64,000 bases of DNA, taken from positions 186,001 to 250,000 of the forward strand of contig ML014114.1 of NCBI GenBank assembly GCA_003615045.1, read 5' to 3'. The stretch comes from Caulochytrium protostelioides. Lineage: Eukaryota > Chytridiomycota > Caulochytriomycetes > Caulochytriales > Caulochytriaceae. Shown here one piece after another: positions 18,072 through 26,757 of this stretch (position 1 is the first letter of the stretch; each line of letters opens with the position of its first letter). The notes under the pieces were generated by a model that was not told where the DNA came from, made no database searches, and saw only the letters and a program-made list of their open reading frames with translations. The translations under genes and the position numbers were made by a program.

Positions 18072-20849
18072 ATGTCCGTGCATCCGGCCGCGTCGGCCGC
18101 GACCACGGCCACGGCGCCGGCGCCGGCGCCGGCGCCCGCGCCAGGCCACGGGCGGCCCCATGATCCGCTGCGCCCTGCTGGGTCCGGCAGCGGCGGCGTC
18201 CCGATCGCCCTGATCCGCTCCCCGGACGCGGCCGATCTCCACGCGACGCCCACGGGCGCGATGAGCACGCCGGGCGCCGGCGCCGGCACCCCGGCGCACG
18301 CGTCCACGCCGACCGCTGCCAACCGGCCGCACCTCCTCAAGAAACCCCGTCTTGACGGCGCCGCCGCGGTCGATGCCGCCGCGGGTGCTGCGATGCCCCA
18401 CCCGAGCGCCGCGGGTCCCGCGATCCACGGCCGTCACGCGGCGAGCGCCCCCCACGCGACGAGCGGGTTCCACACGCCTCCGCTCGGCAGCACCCGCCAC
18501 AGCCTCGCGAGCGGCGCCACGCGCGACGACGCGACCTCCGGCGTCTCCTCCGCCACGCACTCCGGTCCGCCGTCGCCGCCCAGCGCCGCCGCGCCCCCGG
18601 CCGCGGCCTCTCGGGGCGGACCGCTCCCACCGCCCCTCGCGGCGGCGGCGCCGCCGCCGCCGATGTCCGCCGTGCCGCCTGCCGGCGTGTCTGGACCGCC
18701 ACCACCGCCCGCAGCGGCCATGGCGGCCGTCTCGCCGCATCCCGCGGCCGCGCCGCCGCCGCCGCCGCCGCCGCCGCCAGCTGCAGCAGCGGTCGGTGCG
18801 GCTCCCGTGGTGGCCTCGCCCGCGACGCCGGTCGCGCCGCCGATGGTGCCGCACTTGATCGCGGGCGCCGAGAACGCCGTGTTTACGGATGTGCGGCTGT
18901 ACACGATCCCGCCCGCCTACCGCCAGCGCGTGCGGCATCTGGGCGCGACCACGTACGAAGGCGTGCGGACAAACGCCCCCGAGGCGGTCGCGAGCGCCGA
19001 AGACCTCCATCTGAACCTGCTGCCGCCGTTCACGGCCAAAGACCACTACTCGACGATCGAGGTCCGCATCCCGTCGGAGTTTCTGACGTGGCGCAGCCTC
19101 GCCATCAAGCACAAGGCCGTCTGGGGCACCGATATCTATTCGGACGACAGCGATATGGTCGCGACGCTGGTGCACTCCGGGCGCTACGTGCCGGCCGACG
19201 CGCCCGCCGAGGTCGTCCATCTCGCGCGCGAAGCGCTCGCGTATGCCGAGCACGTGGCCGCCACCGACCCGGCGATGGCGGCCCTCGAGCAAGAGCTCGA
19301 GCGCATGGCCCGCATGACCCCCGAGGAGTTGGCGCGGACCGTGTCCGAGCCAGAGACGACCGACACCACGACGGAGACGACAGCAGCAGCAGCGGCAGCG
19401 GCGGCCGCTGACGCGCCCATGACGACCCCGCCGTCAGCGATGGCGCCGCCAGCGGCGTCCACGGCGTCGGGAGCGCCCCTGCCAGGGGGCTTCCCGCCGG
19501 CCCCTTCGGCCGCGGCCACGGCGCATCCCATGGGATGCATGCCGCCGCCGCGGCCCATCATCGCGGCGGGCATGGAGCCGCACGACCTGTCGGTGCGCGT
19601 GCGGGTGCTCCCGCGGCTCGTCAAGTATGCGGGCAGCATCCAGCACGGCCTGGGCTCGCGGTCGTGGGGCATGCACAACGGCGAGAGCATCCGGATCGAG
19701 CGCGTGACGCTGCACCCGGCGGGCTGGTCGCGGCAGCGCGGCCGCAAGGCCGGCAGCAAGCGCTGGCTGCGGCAGGCCGAGGGCGTCCAGCGCTCCGAAG
19801 CCGAGCTGCAGCGCTACCAGAACGCGCGCGCCCAGGAGCTCGCGCAGCACATCCCGCTGCACGACCTGGTGCGGCCCGTCGCGTACACGCTCGTCCACGC
19901 GCAGGCCGGCGGCGCGGCGCGGCGCCACGGCCCCCGGCGGCGTCCCTCGTTTCTCGCCGACGGCCAGCCCCTCTACAAATACCACCCCATGCTGCTGACG
20001 AGCTGGCCCTTGCTTCTGACGGATTTCGCGCTGCTGCATTTCGGCGACGAGAAGCGGCTCGCGACGCGGCGGAGTCCCGGCGCCACGGGGGCCGCGGCGT
20101 CCGGGACCGGCACAGCCACCAGCACGCGGCGGCAGACCGCGGCGGCGGCCGCCGCGGCCGCTGCTGCCGCGTCGCCACGGACGGCGGCGCGGACGGCGGC
20201 GTTCCTCCAGGCCGAGGCGGCGGTGATGGAAGCCCGGCAGACCAAGAAGTTCGGCCTCACGCCGCCCGAAGTCGCCGCGCGCGGCCACTGGGCGTACTGG
20301 ATGTTCCTCGCGCACGACCCGCAAGGCGATCCGATCCGCTTGCTGACGCGCGAGGGCCACTGGGTGCTGATCGAGAAAGCGGCGTCCGAGGGCGCTCCAG
20401 CGTCCGACGGCCGTGCCGACGGCGCCCACGGCGCTGGGGCCAGCGACGATACCGCGATGGCCGACGCGGACGGGCCGATGGCCGCGCCGTCGGCGCCGAG
20501 CGGCGAACCGGCCTCGGCCGCCTCGACGGCGGCGTCCGCATCCGCGGCGGGCACGGCGGCGGCGGCGGCGCCACCGACCCTGCGCGTCCGGGTGGCCGAG
20601 TGGGCCGACGGCGACCTCCGCGCGGCGCCCGTGTGGTCGACGGCCGTCGCCGCGGACCGCGTCGCGTTCGGCCCGCACGGCGTGACGGTCCACGTGCCGC
20701 CCGAGCGGCCGAAGCTCGGCGCGCCGTACGCGGCGCCGACCGAGGCGCGCGACCACTACTGGGTCGTCGAGGCGTTCACGGTCGGGACGCCCACCTCGCC
20801 GCCCGCCCGCGGCACGGCGTCCGAACCGCCCGCGGCGTCCCCGCCCTGA
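18072..20849 (+). CDS. RXT3: Rxt3-family subunit of the Rpd3L histone deacetylase complex
   Basis: 925 aa. Rxt3 is a non-catalytic component of the fungal Rpd3L deacetylase complex in the nucleus. The conserved domain is split by low-complexity insertions. The first part (about residues 258-345) contains LPPFTAKDHYSTIEVRIPSE and VWGTDIYSDDSDMVATLVHS; the second (about 504-590) contains GSIQHGLGSRSWGMHNGES and RIERVTLHP. Both are typical Rxt3 blocks. The first 255 residues are Pro/Ala-rich, including poly-Pro runs, and are predicted disordered. A further insertion of mixed Ala runs lies near 680-710, and the C-terminus (DHYWVVEAFTVG) appears structured. The ATG at 18072 was chosen as the start because the frame above it has no ATG-led, family-like sequence. 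The ends are convergent with the Snapin-like gene (103 bp apart). Confidence 0.85.
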   Translation: MSVHPAASAATTATAPAPAPAPAPGHGRPHDPLRPAGSGSGGVPIALIRSPDAADLHATPTGAMSTPGAGAGTPAHASTPTAANRPHLLKKPRLDGAAAVDAAAGAAMPHPSAAGPAIHGRHAASAPHATSGFHTPPLGSTRHSLASGATRDDATSGVSSATHSGPPSPPSAAAPPAAASRGGPLPPPLAAAAPPPPMSAVPPAGVSGPPPPPAAAMAAVSPHPAAAPPPPPPPPPAAAAVGAAPVVASPATPVAPPMVPHLIAGAENAVFTDVRLYTIPPAYRQRVRHLGATTYEGVRTNAPEAVASAEDLHLNLLPPFTAKDHYSTIEVRIPSEFLTWRSLAIKHKAVWGTDIYSDDSDMVATLVHSGRYVPADAPAEVVHLAREALAYAEHVAATDPAMAALEQELERMARMTPEELARTVSEPETTDTTTETTAAAAAAAAADAPMTTPPSAMAPPAASTASGAPLPGGFPPAPSAAATAHPMGCMPPPRPIIAAGMEPHDLSVRVRVLPRLVKYAGSIQHGLGSRSWGMHNGESIRIERVTLHPAGWSRQRGRKAGSKRWLRQAEGVQRSEAELQRYQNARAQELAQHIPLHDLVRPVAYTLVHAQAGGAARRHGPRRRPSFLADGQPLYKYHPMLLTSWPLLLTDFALLHFGDEKRLATRRSPGATGAAASGTGTATSTRRQTAAAAAAAAAAASPRTAARTAAFLQAEAAVMEARQTKKFGLTPPEVAARGHWAYWMFLAHDPQGDPIRLLTREGHWVLIEKAASEGAPASDGRADGAHGAGASDDTAMADADGPMAAPSAPSGEPASAASTAASASAAGTAAAAAPPTLRVRVAEWADGDLRAAPVWSTAVAADRVAFGPHGVTVHVPPERPKLGAPYAAPTEARDHYWVVEAFTVGTPTSPPARGTASEPPAASPP

Positions 20850-20952
20850 GCCTCAGAGCTCACGGCCCATGGCGGCGCCTCGCGGGCGCCTCTCTTCATC
20901 CCCGCCTGCCCACATTAATCACAACACGGCACCACGACTACGGAGGAGGAAT

Positions 20953-21411
20953 TCATCGCTTGAAGAGCGCGGCGAGCAAGCGCGGGACCGTCGCGGCACG
21001 CGGCGGGTCGGCGAGCCGCCGCTCGATCGCGGCGACGCGGGCCGCGACACGCGCCAGGGCCGCGCGCATCGCGAGGACCCGCCGTTGCAGCGCGACGAGG
21101 CGCTGGGCCGCCGCGGCGGTCGCGTCGGCCGGCTCCCTCGCGCCGTCCGCGGCGGCGGCGGCGTCGCCGATGGCCAGCAGCGCCGCCGCGCGCGACTGGA
21201 GCAGCGTCGCCTCGGCGAGCAGCCGCTCCAGGATCTGGCCGAGCTCGGCCTGCGCCGTGCGCAGCTGGAGCACACGCAGGTCCCAGGCGTGCAGCGCGGG
21301 CACGATGGCGCCGGCCAGGTCGCCGGGGCCCGGCCGCGGCCAGGGCGGCGGCGACGACGGCGCACGCCGTGTCGGTGCTTCCGACGGCGGCGGCGGCAGC
21401 GTCTCGGGCAT
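20953..21411 (-). CDS. Snapin-like coiled-coil protein (BLOC-1/BORC subunit candidate)
   Basis: 152 aa. Two helices separated by an Ala/Asp-rich linker. The first (about residues 31-75, PALHAWDLRVLQLRTAQAEL) lines up with the human Snapin block PAVQQLDLHVHSVRESQVEL, and the second (about 100-138, RLVALQRRVLAMRAALARVA) with the Snapin segment around KLLNARRRVVLVNNILQNAQ. Snapin belongs to BLOC-1 and BORC, which act in endosome and lysosome positioning. The start is the ATG at 21411 (A at -3); the longer frame to 21495 opens with GTG. The extreme Ala/Arg/Leu composition makes chance similarity possible, so the call is tentative; the alternative is an unrelated coiled-coil protein. Confidence 0.45.
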   Translation of the reverse strand: MPETLPPPPSEAPTRRAPSSPPPWPRPGPGDLAGAIVPALHAWDLRVLQLRTAQAELGQILERLLAEATLLQSRAAALLAIGDAAAAADGAREPADATAAAAQRLVALQRRVLAMRAALARVAARVAAIERRLADPPRAATVPRLLAALFKR

Positions 21412-22259
21412 CCTGCCGCGACGACGACCCGCGGGAGGGTCCACCGCCAGCCGACGTCTCGCGCCGGCGTGGGGATTCACGGAGCTCAGGACCACGTCCC
21501 GGGTTCTCGGTCACCGCCAAGGCCTAGCGCCTGATCAGAGCAGATCAGAGCAGATCCGATCCGATCCGGCGGGTGACGACGGCCGGCGACGGGGTCTTGC
21601 CACGACGCCGATCGTGGGGCGATCGCGTGGTCGTTGGGAGGGGAGATCGAGGACAGCGAGAGAGCGCACGCGTCAATGGCGTCGGGGGGTCGGAGGGTCA
21701 GAAGAGCGCGTTGGGTATGAAACGGACTCGGGTCCCAGGAGCGCGCTGGGTATGATACCACGGGATCGGTGCGTTGGAGCGCTTGGCGGTCGCGGGGGCC
21801 GCACGCATCGCCGGGGATCGGAGCGGATGGTCGTGATGCTTTGTGGACCCTTCGTGGTGGGGCGACGGCGCCACCGCGGGGTTTCCATGGGAGGAGCAGG
21901 GGGCGCCGGAAGGCGGAGCCGGCCCGAGCGAAACGGATGACGCGCGTCATCACGCCGTGGCCAATGGGTTGGTTTCACATCTCGGGTCGATGTCTCGATG
22001 TGATAGCCGCAGCCGGTCCCCACGGACGCGACATGGCTCTCCATGATACCATCGGTCGTTTCCTGCGCGAATTACCCATCCTGCCGTCAGCGACCCGCTG
22101 CTGAGGTATCATCCTGACGCGCGACGGGTCACCTGCCTCTGCGTTGGCGCCGGCCTGCCTCTGCCCCTGTTCCCGGTTTGGTGCCGATCCTTCCCGGAAG
22201 GCCTACCCCTGAAGGTCCTTGTCTGCCGCTGACCGCTTGCCGTCGTGGTCGATCGCACC
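21412..22259. other. Divergent intergenic region
   Basis: About 850 bp between the Snapin-like gene (-) and RQC2 (+). It includes the short direct repeat GATCAGAGCA/GATCCGATCC at 21532-21565 and a CCAATGGG box at 21960-21967 (CCAAT type), about 300 bp before the RQC2 start. No gene is supported. Confidence 0.45.
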
Positions 22260-25200
22260 ATGAAGTCGCGGTTCGCCACCGCCGACGTCTGCGCGCTCGT
22301 GCCGGAGCTGCAGGACCTGGTCGGTCTGCGCCTCTCGAATCTGTACGATGTCGGCCCCAAGACGTTTCTGTTCAAGTTCGCGGCCGCGGACGTGAAGCGT
22401 ATGCTGCTCGTCGAGAACGGCCTGCGCGTCCACCAGACCGCCTTTGCCCGCGAGACCCAGGAGATGCCGTCGGGCTTCAACGCCAAACTCCGCAAGCACC
22501 TCCGCACCCAGCGCCTCACGGGCGTCCGCCAGCACGGCCTCGACCGCATCATCCTCTTCGAGTTCGGCACGTACTATGAGCTCGTGGTCGAGCTCTTTGG
22601 CGTCGGCAACATCATCCTGCTCGACCGCCAGACCCGCAAGATCCTGACATGCTTCCACCAGGTCCATCCGCGCCGTCCGGATTTGCGGCCGATCCTCGGC
22701 GCCGATCCCAACGATCCCGCCACGGCGGCGGCGGTGGCGGCGGCGCAGGCCGCGACGCTCGCCGCGAAGCCCGCCGACGTGCCCGCCCCCGCGATCGTCG
22801 ATGCCGGCCACGTGTACCACCTGAACAGCGAGACGCCGGCGCCGCCGACGTACGAGGACGTGCTGGCCGTGTTCGATGCGTTTGTGCCGGACGCCGTGCT
22901 CGTCCAGACCAAGAAACGCGGGCGCCAGGCCAAAGTCAAAGCCACGAAGGCGCCGACCATCCAGCGCGTCATGAAGACCAAGTACGCGTTCTTCTTTGGC
23001 CCGCTCTATGTCTCGCACCTGCTCGTCGAGGCCGCGGAGCGGCTCCAGCGGCCGGACCTCGACCTGCCGAACCTGATCTACCGCGATCTCGAGGACGTCG
23101 CCGAGCGCCACGCGATTGTGCGCGCGCTGTATGAGGTGCTGGCCGAGGCCGATGCGCGCGTCCGCACCTGTGCCACGCGGGGGCCGGGCTACGTGGTGCT
23201 CAAGCCGGTGCGAGCAGCGCCGCCGGCGACGCACCCGGAGAGCAAGCCGCGCGACGAGGCCCGGGCCCACGCCGAAGCGCGAGCCCAGGCCGACGCTCGT
23301 CCCCAGGCGGACGCCAACGCCGACACCGACGCCGACGCCGTAGTCGATCGTCTGGAGGATGTGCTGACGTTCGCGCCGCATCCGCAGACGCTCGGCAAGA
23401 TGACGCTGAAGCCGTTCCCGTGCTTCTCGGACGCGCTGGACTACTACTACGCGCGAATCGAGGCGCAGAAGCGCGTCGAGCAGCAGGAGGCGGCGCAGTC
23501 GGCGTTCGAGAAGCGACTGGCGGCGATCCGGGCGAGCCACGAGCGCCACGTGCAAGCGCTGGACGCCGCATCGCAGTCGCACGAAGTCAGCGCGCGCGCT
23601 ATCGAGGCCAATGCGGATGTGATCGAGCAAATCGCGACCCACATCCACCATCTGATGGAGCAAGGTGTCTCCTGGACGGATATCGACGCCTGGGTGAAGG
23701 CCCAGCAGGTGCAGGGCAACCCCTTTGCGCTGATGGTCGTCAAGCTCGACCTCATCCACAACACCATCTCACTGCGTCTCCCTTATTCAGAAGCGGATGC
23801 TGATGCTGATGCTGATGAGGATGACGAGAACGACAAGCACACCGACGAGGCCTCATCATCGAGTGACGACGACGACGACACGAACGATGGTCACGGCCCT
23901 GACGACGACCAGAAGGGGGCGAACACCATCACGGATGTCGTCGTGGACATTGTCATTAACGAAAGCGTGCTTGCGAACGCCGGCCGCTACTACGCGAACC
24001 GCAAGACCGCGGAGGCCAAGGGCGCCAAGACGCGGCAATTCGCCGAGCAGGCCATTAAGACGGGCGAGCGCAAGCTGCTCAACGACGCCAAGTTCCGCGT
24101 CGCGGCTGGACCCGCGGTCACCCGCGTCCGCAAGGCCTACTGGTTCGAAAAGTTCCGGTGGTTCCTTTCCTCCGAGAACTATCTCGTCGTGGCGGCCACG
24201 AGCGACCAGATGGTCGAGACGCTGCTTGCGAAGCACCTGGAGCCCGACGACGTGCTCGTAACCGCCGATACGCGCGGCGCCGGCGTCGTCGTCGTGAAGA
24301 ACCCGTGGGGCCGCGGCAACGCCGTGGTCGTCGACGACGCCGCCGCCCACCCGGGCTCGGTCGGGCCGCCGGGCTGGCGCACCCAGGGCCCGCCCGTCAC
24401 GACCCTCTGCCAGGCCAGCGCCATGGCGCTCGTCTCCAGCGACGCTTGGGACGGCCGCCACGTCGTCAGCGGCTACTGGGCGCCCGCGCTCGCCGTCCAC
24501 AAGACCGCTGCCAACGGCGAGCCCCTCGGGTATGGCCAGTACCGCATCGTCGAGGCCGCCAAGCAGTGGATCCCCCCGACGCCGCTCGTCTTTGGCTGCG
24601 GGTTCCTCTTTGGCCCGGCCCGCGCCGACCTGCATCTCACCGAGCGCCGGCTCTGGCTGCGCTCGGGCGCCGATGCGGCCGGCGCCGTCGACGACGAGGT
24701 CCAAGCCAGTATCGCCAAGTACGGGCTCTCCCAGCAGCCGGTTGTCGCCGTCATGGACACCGTGGCGGACGCCGCGCCGTCGGGGCCGTCCACCCAGGCG
24801 TCCGCCCCGAACGCCGCAGCCCGCCGCGACGCTGCAAAAGAGAAGGGCCAGGGCAAGTCGAAGGGCCCGCCGAAGCGCCAGGCGCCGTCGTCCTCAGGCA
24901 AGGCTTCGCCGCCGGCGCCGCGCCGCGGCAAAGGCCAGCGCGGGCAGCCCGATCCGGACGCGTTCGAGGTTACCGAGGCGAAGGACCCCGCGCCGAAGGC
25001 CTCATCGCGCAGCAAGAAGGCGCAGCAACGCCGCGCGGCCAAGTATGCGGACCAGACCGAGGAAGAGCGCGAGGCCGCGATGCGCAAGCTCCAGGGCGAC
25101 CACTGGGCCCAGCGCCACGGCGCGCACGCCGCGAAGTCCGACGCAGCGCCTGGCGACAACGCGGACGCGGACGACGCGAATGCCGACGACGCCGCGAGCG

Positions 25201-25931
25201 ACACGCCCAGGGCCGACGACGCCGACGCCGCCGAGGTCAAGTCGTCGCCGTCGCCATCGCTGCCGTCCGCGGCGGCCGAACCGGCCGAGGGCGCAGCCGA
25301 GCCGGCATCGGCGCCGAAACCCAAACCCGCGCGTGCGAAGCACGTGCTGCCGGTGAGTCACCTGACGGCCGCACAACGGCGACTCCAAGGCGTGTCGGAG
25401 TCGCCGCCGCCGGCGGCGGCGGCGGCTGCCGCGGGCGATCGAGCTGCGGGCGCTGCGGACGCCGCCACGGATGCCGATGCCGATGCCGCCGCGGCGCCTG
25501 ATGCTGAGGCCCCCGGGGACCGCATGGACGAGCACAATCTGTGGGCGCTGCTGGACCGGTTCACGGGCCTCCCGACGGCGGAGGACGAGATCGAGTTCGC
25601 GCTGCCGGTGTGTGCGCCGTGGTCCGCGGTGCGCAACTATGCGTTCCGCGTGCAGCTGGGCCCCGGCAGCCTCAAGAAGGGCAAGGCCTCGAAGGCCGTC
25701 GTGCACCGCTTGACGGGTCCCGTGCAGCCGAAGCCGCGGCCCGGCGACGACGCGGCGGCCGGCAAGGCCAAGCCGAGCAAAGCCAAGGCCGGCGGGAAGG
25801 GCAAGGACGCGGCAAAGCGGGGGCCGCCACCGGCCGAGCACGAGATGCTGGCCATGCGGCTGATCGAGCAGGTGCCGGACGCGGCCCTGATGGAGCAAAT
25901 GCTGTCGAAGGTGCAGTTGCAAGGCAAGTGA
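22260..25931 (+). CDS. RQC2: Ribosome quality control protein Rqc2/NEMF
   Basis: 1,223 aa. Rqc2 binds 60S subunits carrying stalled nascent chains, recruits the Ltn1 E3 ligase and, in fungi and animals, directs template-free C-terminal tailing. The NFACT-N domain is at the N-terminus (MKSRFATADVCALVPELQDL and QHGLDRIILFEFGTYYELVV). Asp9 and the Asp95-Arg96 pair match yeast D9, D98 and R99, which are needed for CAT tailing. A long coiled-coil part with helix-hairpin-helix follows (about 390-500), then NFACT-R near residue 623 (RKAYWFEKFRWFLSSENYLV) and the NFACT-C domain near 1093-1170 (CAPWSAVRNYAFRVQLGPGS). Asp-rich and Ala/Lys-rich insertions lie between them (about 510-550 and 840-1085). 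The ATG at 22260 has A at -3; the frame opens five codons earlier with GTG. No intron. Confidence 0.96.
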   Translation: MKSRFATADVCALVPELQDLVGLRLSNLYDVGPKTFLFKFAAADVKRMLLVENGLRVHQTAFARETQEMPSGFNAKLRKHLRTQRLTGVRQHGLDRIILFEFGTYYELVVELFGVGNIILLDRQTRKILTCFHQVHPRRPDLRPILGADPNDPATAAAVAAAQAATLAAKPADVPAPAIVDAGHVYHLNSETPAPPTYEDVLAVFDAFVPDAVLVQTKKRGRQAKVKATKAPTIQRVMKTKYAFFFGPLYVSHLLVEAAERLQRPDLDLPNLIYRDLEDVAERHAIVRALYEVLAEADARVRTCATRGPGYVVLKPVRAAPPATHPESKPRDEARAHAEARAQADARPQADANADTDADAVVDRLEDVLTFAPHPQTLGKMTLKPFPCFSDALDYYYARIEAQKRVEQQEAAQSAFEKRLAAIRASHERHVQALDAASQSHEVSARAIEANADVIEQIATHIHHLMEQGVSWTDIDAWVKAQQVQGNPFALMVVKLDLIHNTISLRLPYSEADADADADEDDENDKHTDEASSSSDDDDDTNDGHGPDDDQKGANTITDVVVDIVINESVLANAGRYYANRKTAEAKGAKTRQFAEQAIKTGERKLLNDAKFRVAAGPAVTRVRKAYWFEKFRWFLSSENYLVVAATSDQMVETLLAKHLEPDDVLVTADTRGAGVVVVKNPWGRGNAVVVDDAAAHPGSVGPPGWRTQGPPVTTLCQASAMALVSSDAWDGRHVVSGYWAPALAVHKTAANGEPLGYGQYRIVEAAKQWIPPTPLVFGCGFLFGPARADLHLTERRLWLRSGADAAGAVDDEVQASIAKYGLSQQPVVAVMDTVADAAPSGPSTQASAPNAAARRDAAKEKGQGKSKGPPKRQAPSSSGKASPPAPRRGKGQRGQPDPDAFEVTEAKDPAPKASSRSKKAQQRRAAKYADQTEEEREAAMRKLQGDHWAQRHGAHAAKSDAAPGDNADADDANADDAASDTPRADDADAAEVKSSPSPSLPSAAAEPAEGAAEPASAPKPKPARAKHVLPVSHLTAAQRRLQGVSESPPPAAAAAAAGDRAAGAADAATDADADAAAAPDAEAPGDRMDEHNLWALLDRFTGLPTAEDEIEFALPVCAPWSAVRNYAFRVQLGPGSLKKGKASKAVVHRLTGPVQPKPRPGDDAAAGKAKPSKAKAGGKGKDAAKRGPPPAEHEMLAMRLIEQVPDAALMEQMLSKVQLQGK

Positions 25932-26757
25932 TCTCACCATGTGCATCAAAAGAGACCAACGAGAATCTTGCTGGGAACCCCGCGATGGGAGTGGGCCGCC
26001 GATCCCCCGGGTGGGAAGGGGCTCGCGCCGTGGCTTGTGGGCTCGGCGGAGATGAGGACCCTGTGCGATCCCCGTGACGCATCCTCCGCCACACGCTGCA
26101 GACATCAACAAGGCCCCAGCGCGACGGGAAAGAGACCCTTGAACACGGCGACGGGGATACGCGTGGTCGGCCGTGCCTCTGGCCGAAGAGGAGGAAGGGT
26201 GTTCGTAACGATGCACCGCACCCACCAAGCTCGGATACGAAGCTTCTGCTGGAATAAGCTTTCGAGACATCGCGCTGTTCACCGCCCAAAAGTCAGCCGG
26301 GGTGCGGATCCTTGCGGACACGGTCGAGCGCGATCTCCCGGCCATCTTTGGGCCTGCCACAGGAGGACACACGCGACGGCATCGAGGCCACCATTGCGTC
26401 GGCCACGGCACCTCAGCACGGCACACCAGCGCCTCTTCATCCGTGTCATCCCTGTCTCAAGCGATTCGATCCCCATCTCCCTCCCCGACGCGTTTTGCGC
26501 GGCGCCTTGATCGGCGTTCCGTCCTGCCCGTCGCTTTGAGCGGAGTTTGCCCACGCTTTATCCCTGACACGGCACGTGCGTCGCGCCAGAGGTCAGGGCC
26601 ACGGGCCACGGGCCACTCGGCGCCGCAGCGGCCGGCCGCAGTGGCCACAGCGCTTCCCCGCCACCTGCACGTTGCCCTGCGGCAGGAGCCGTCCTCGTGG
26701 ACCGTCGGCCCCGCCGCCGCCGCCGCCAGTGAGTCCGCGTGAGCCGCGCACCGCGCG
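25932..26757. other. Intergenic region upstream of the 2,449-residue gene
   Basis: 826 bp, tandem orientation (RQC2 3' end, next gene's promoter). No ORF with sensible composition and no RNA gene was seen. Confidence 0.45.

Noticed and set aside
17219-18340. 373-codon minus-strand ORF upstream of RXT3
   Set aside because: Arg/Ala/Pro-rich with short repeat-derived stretches (the CATCG array); no motif and overlaps the RXT3 start.
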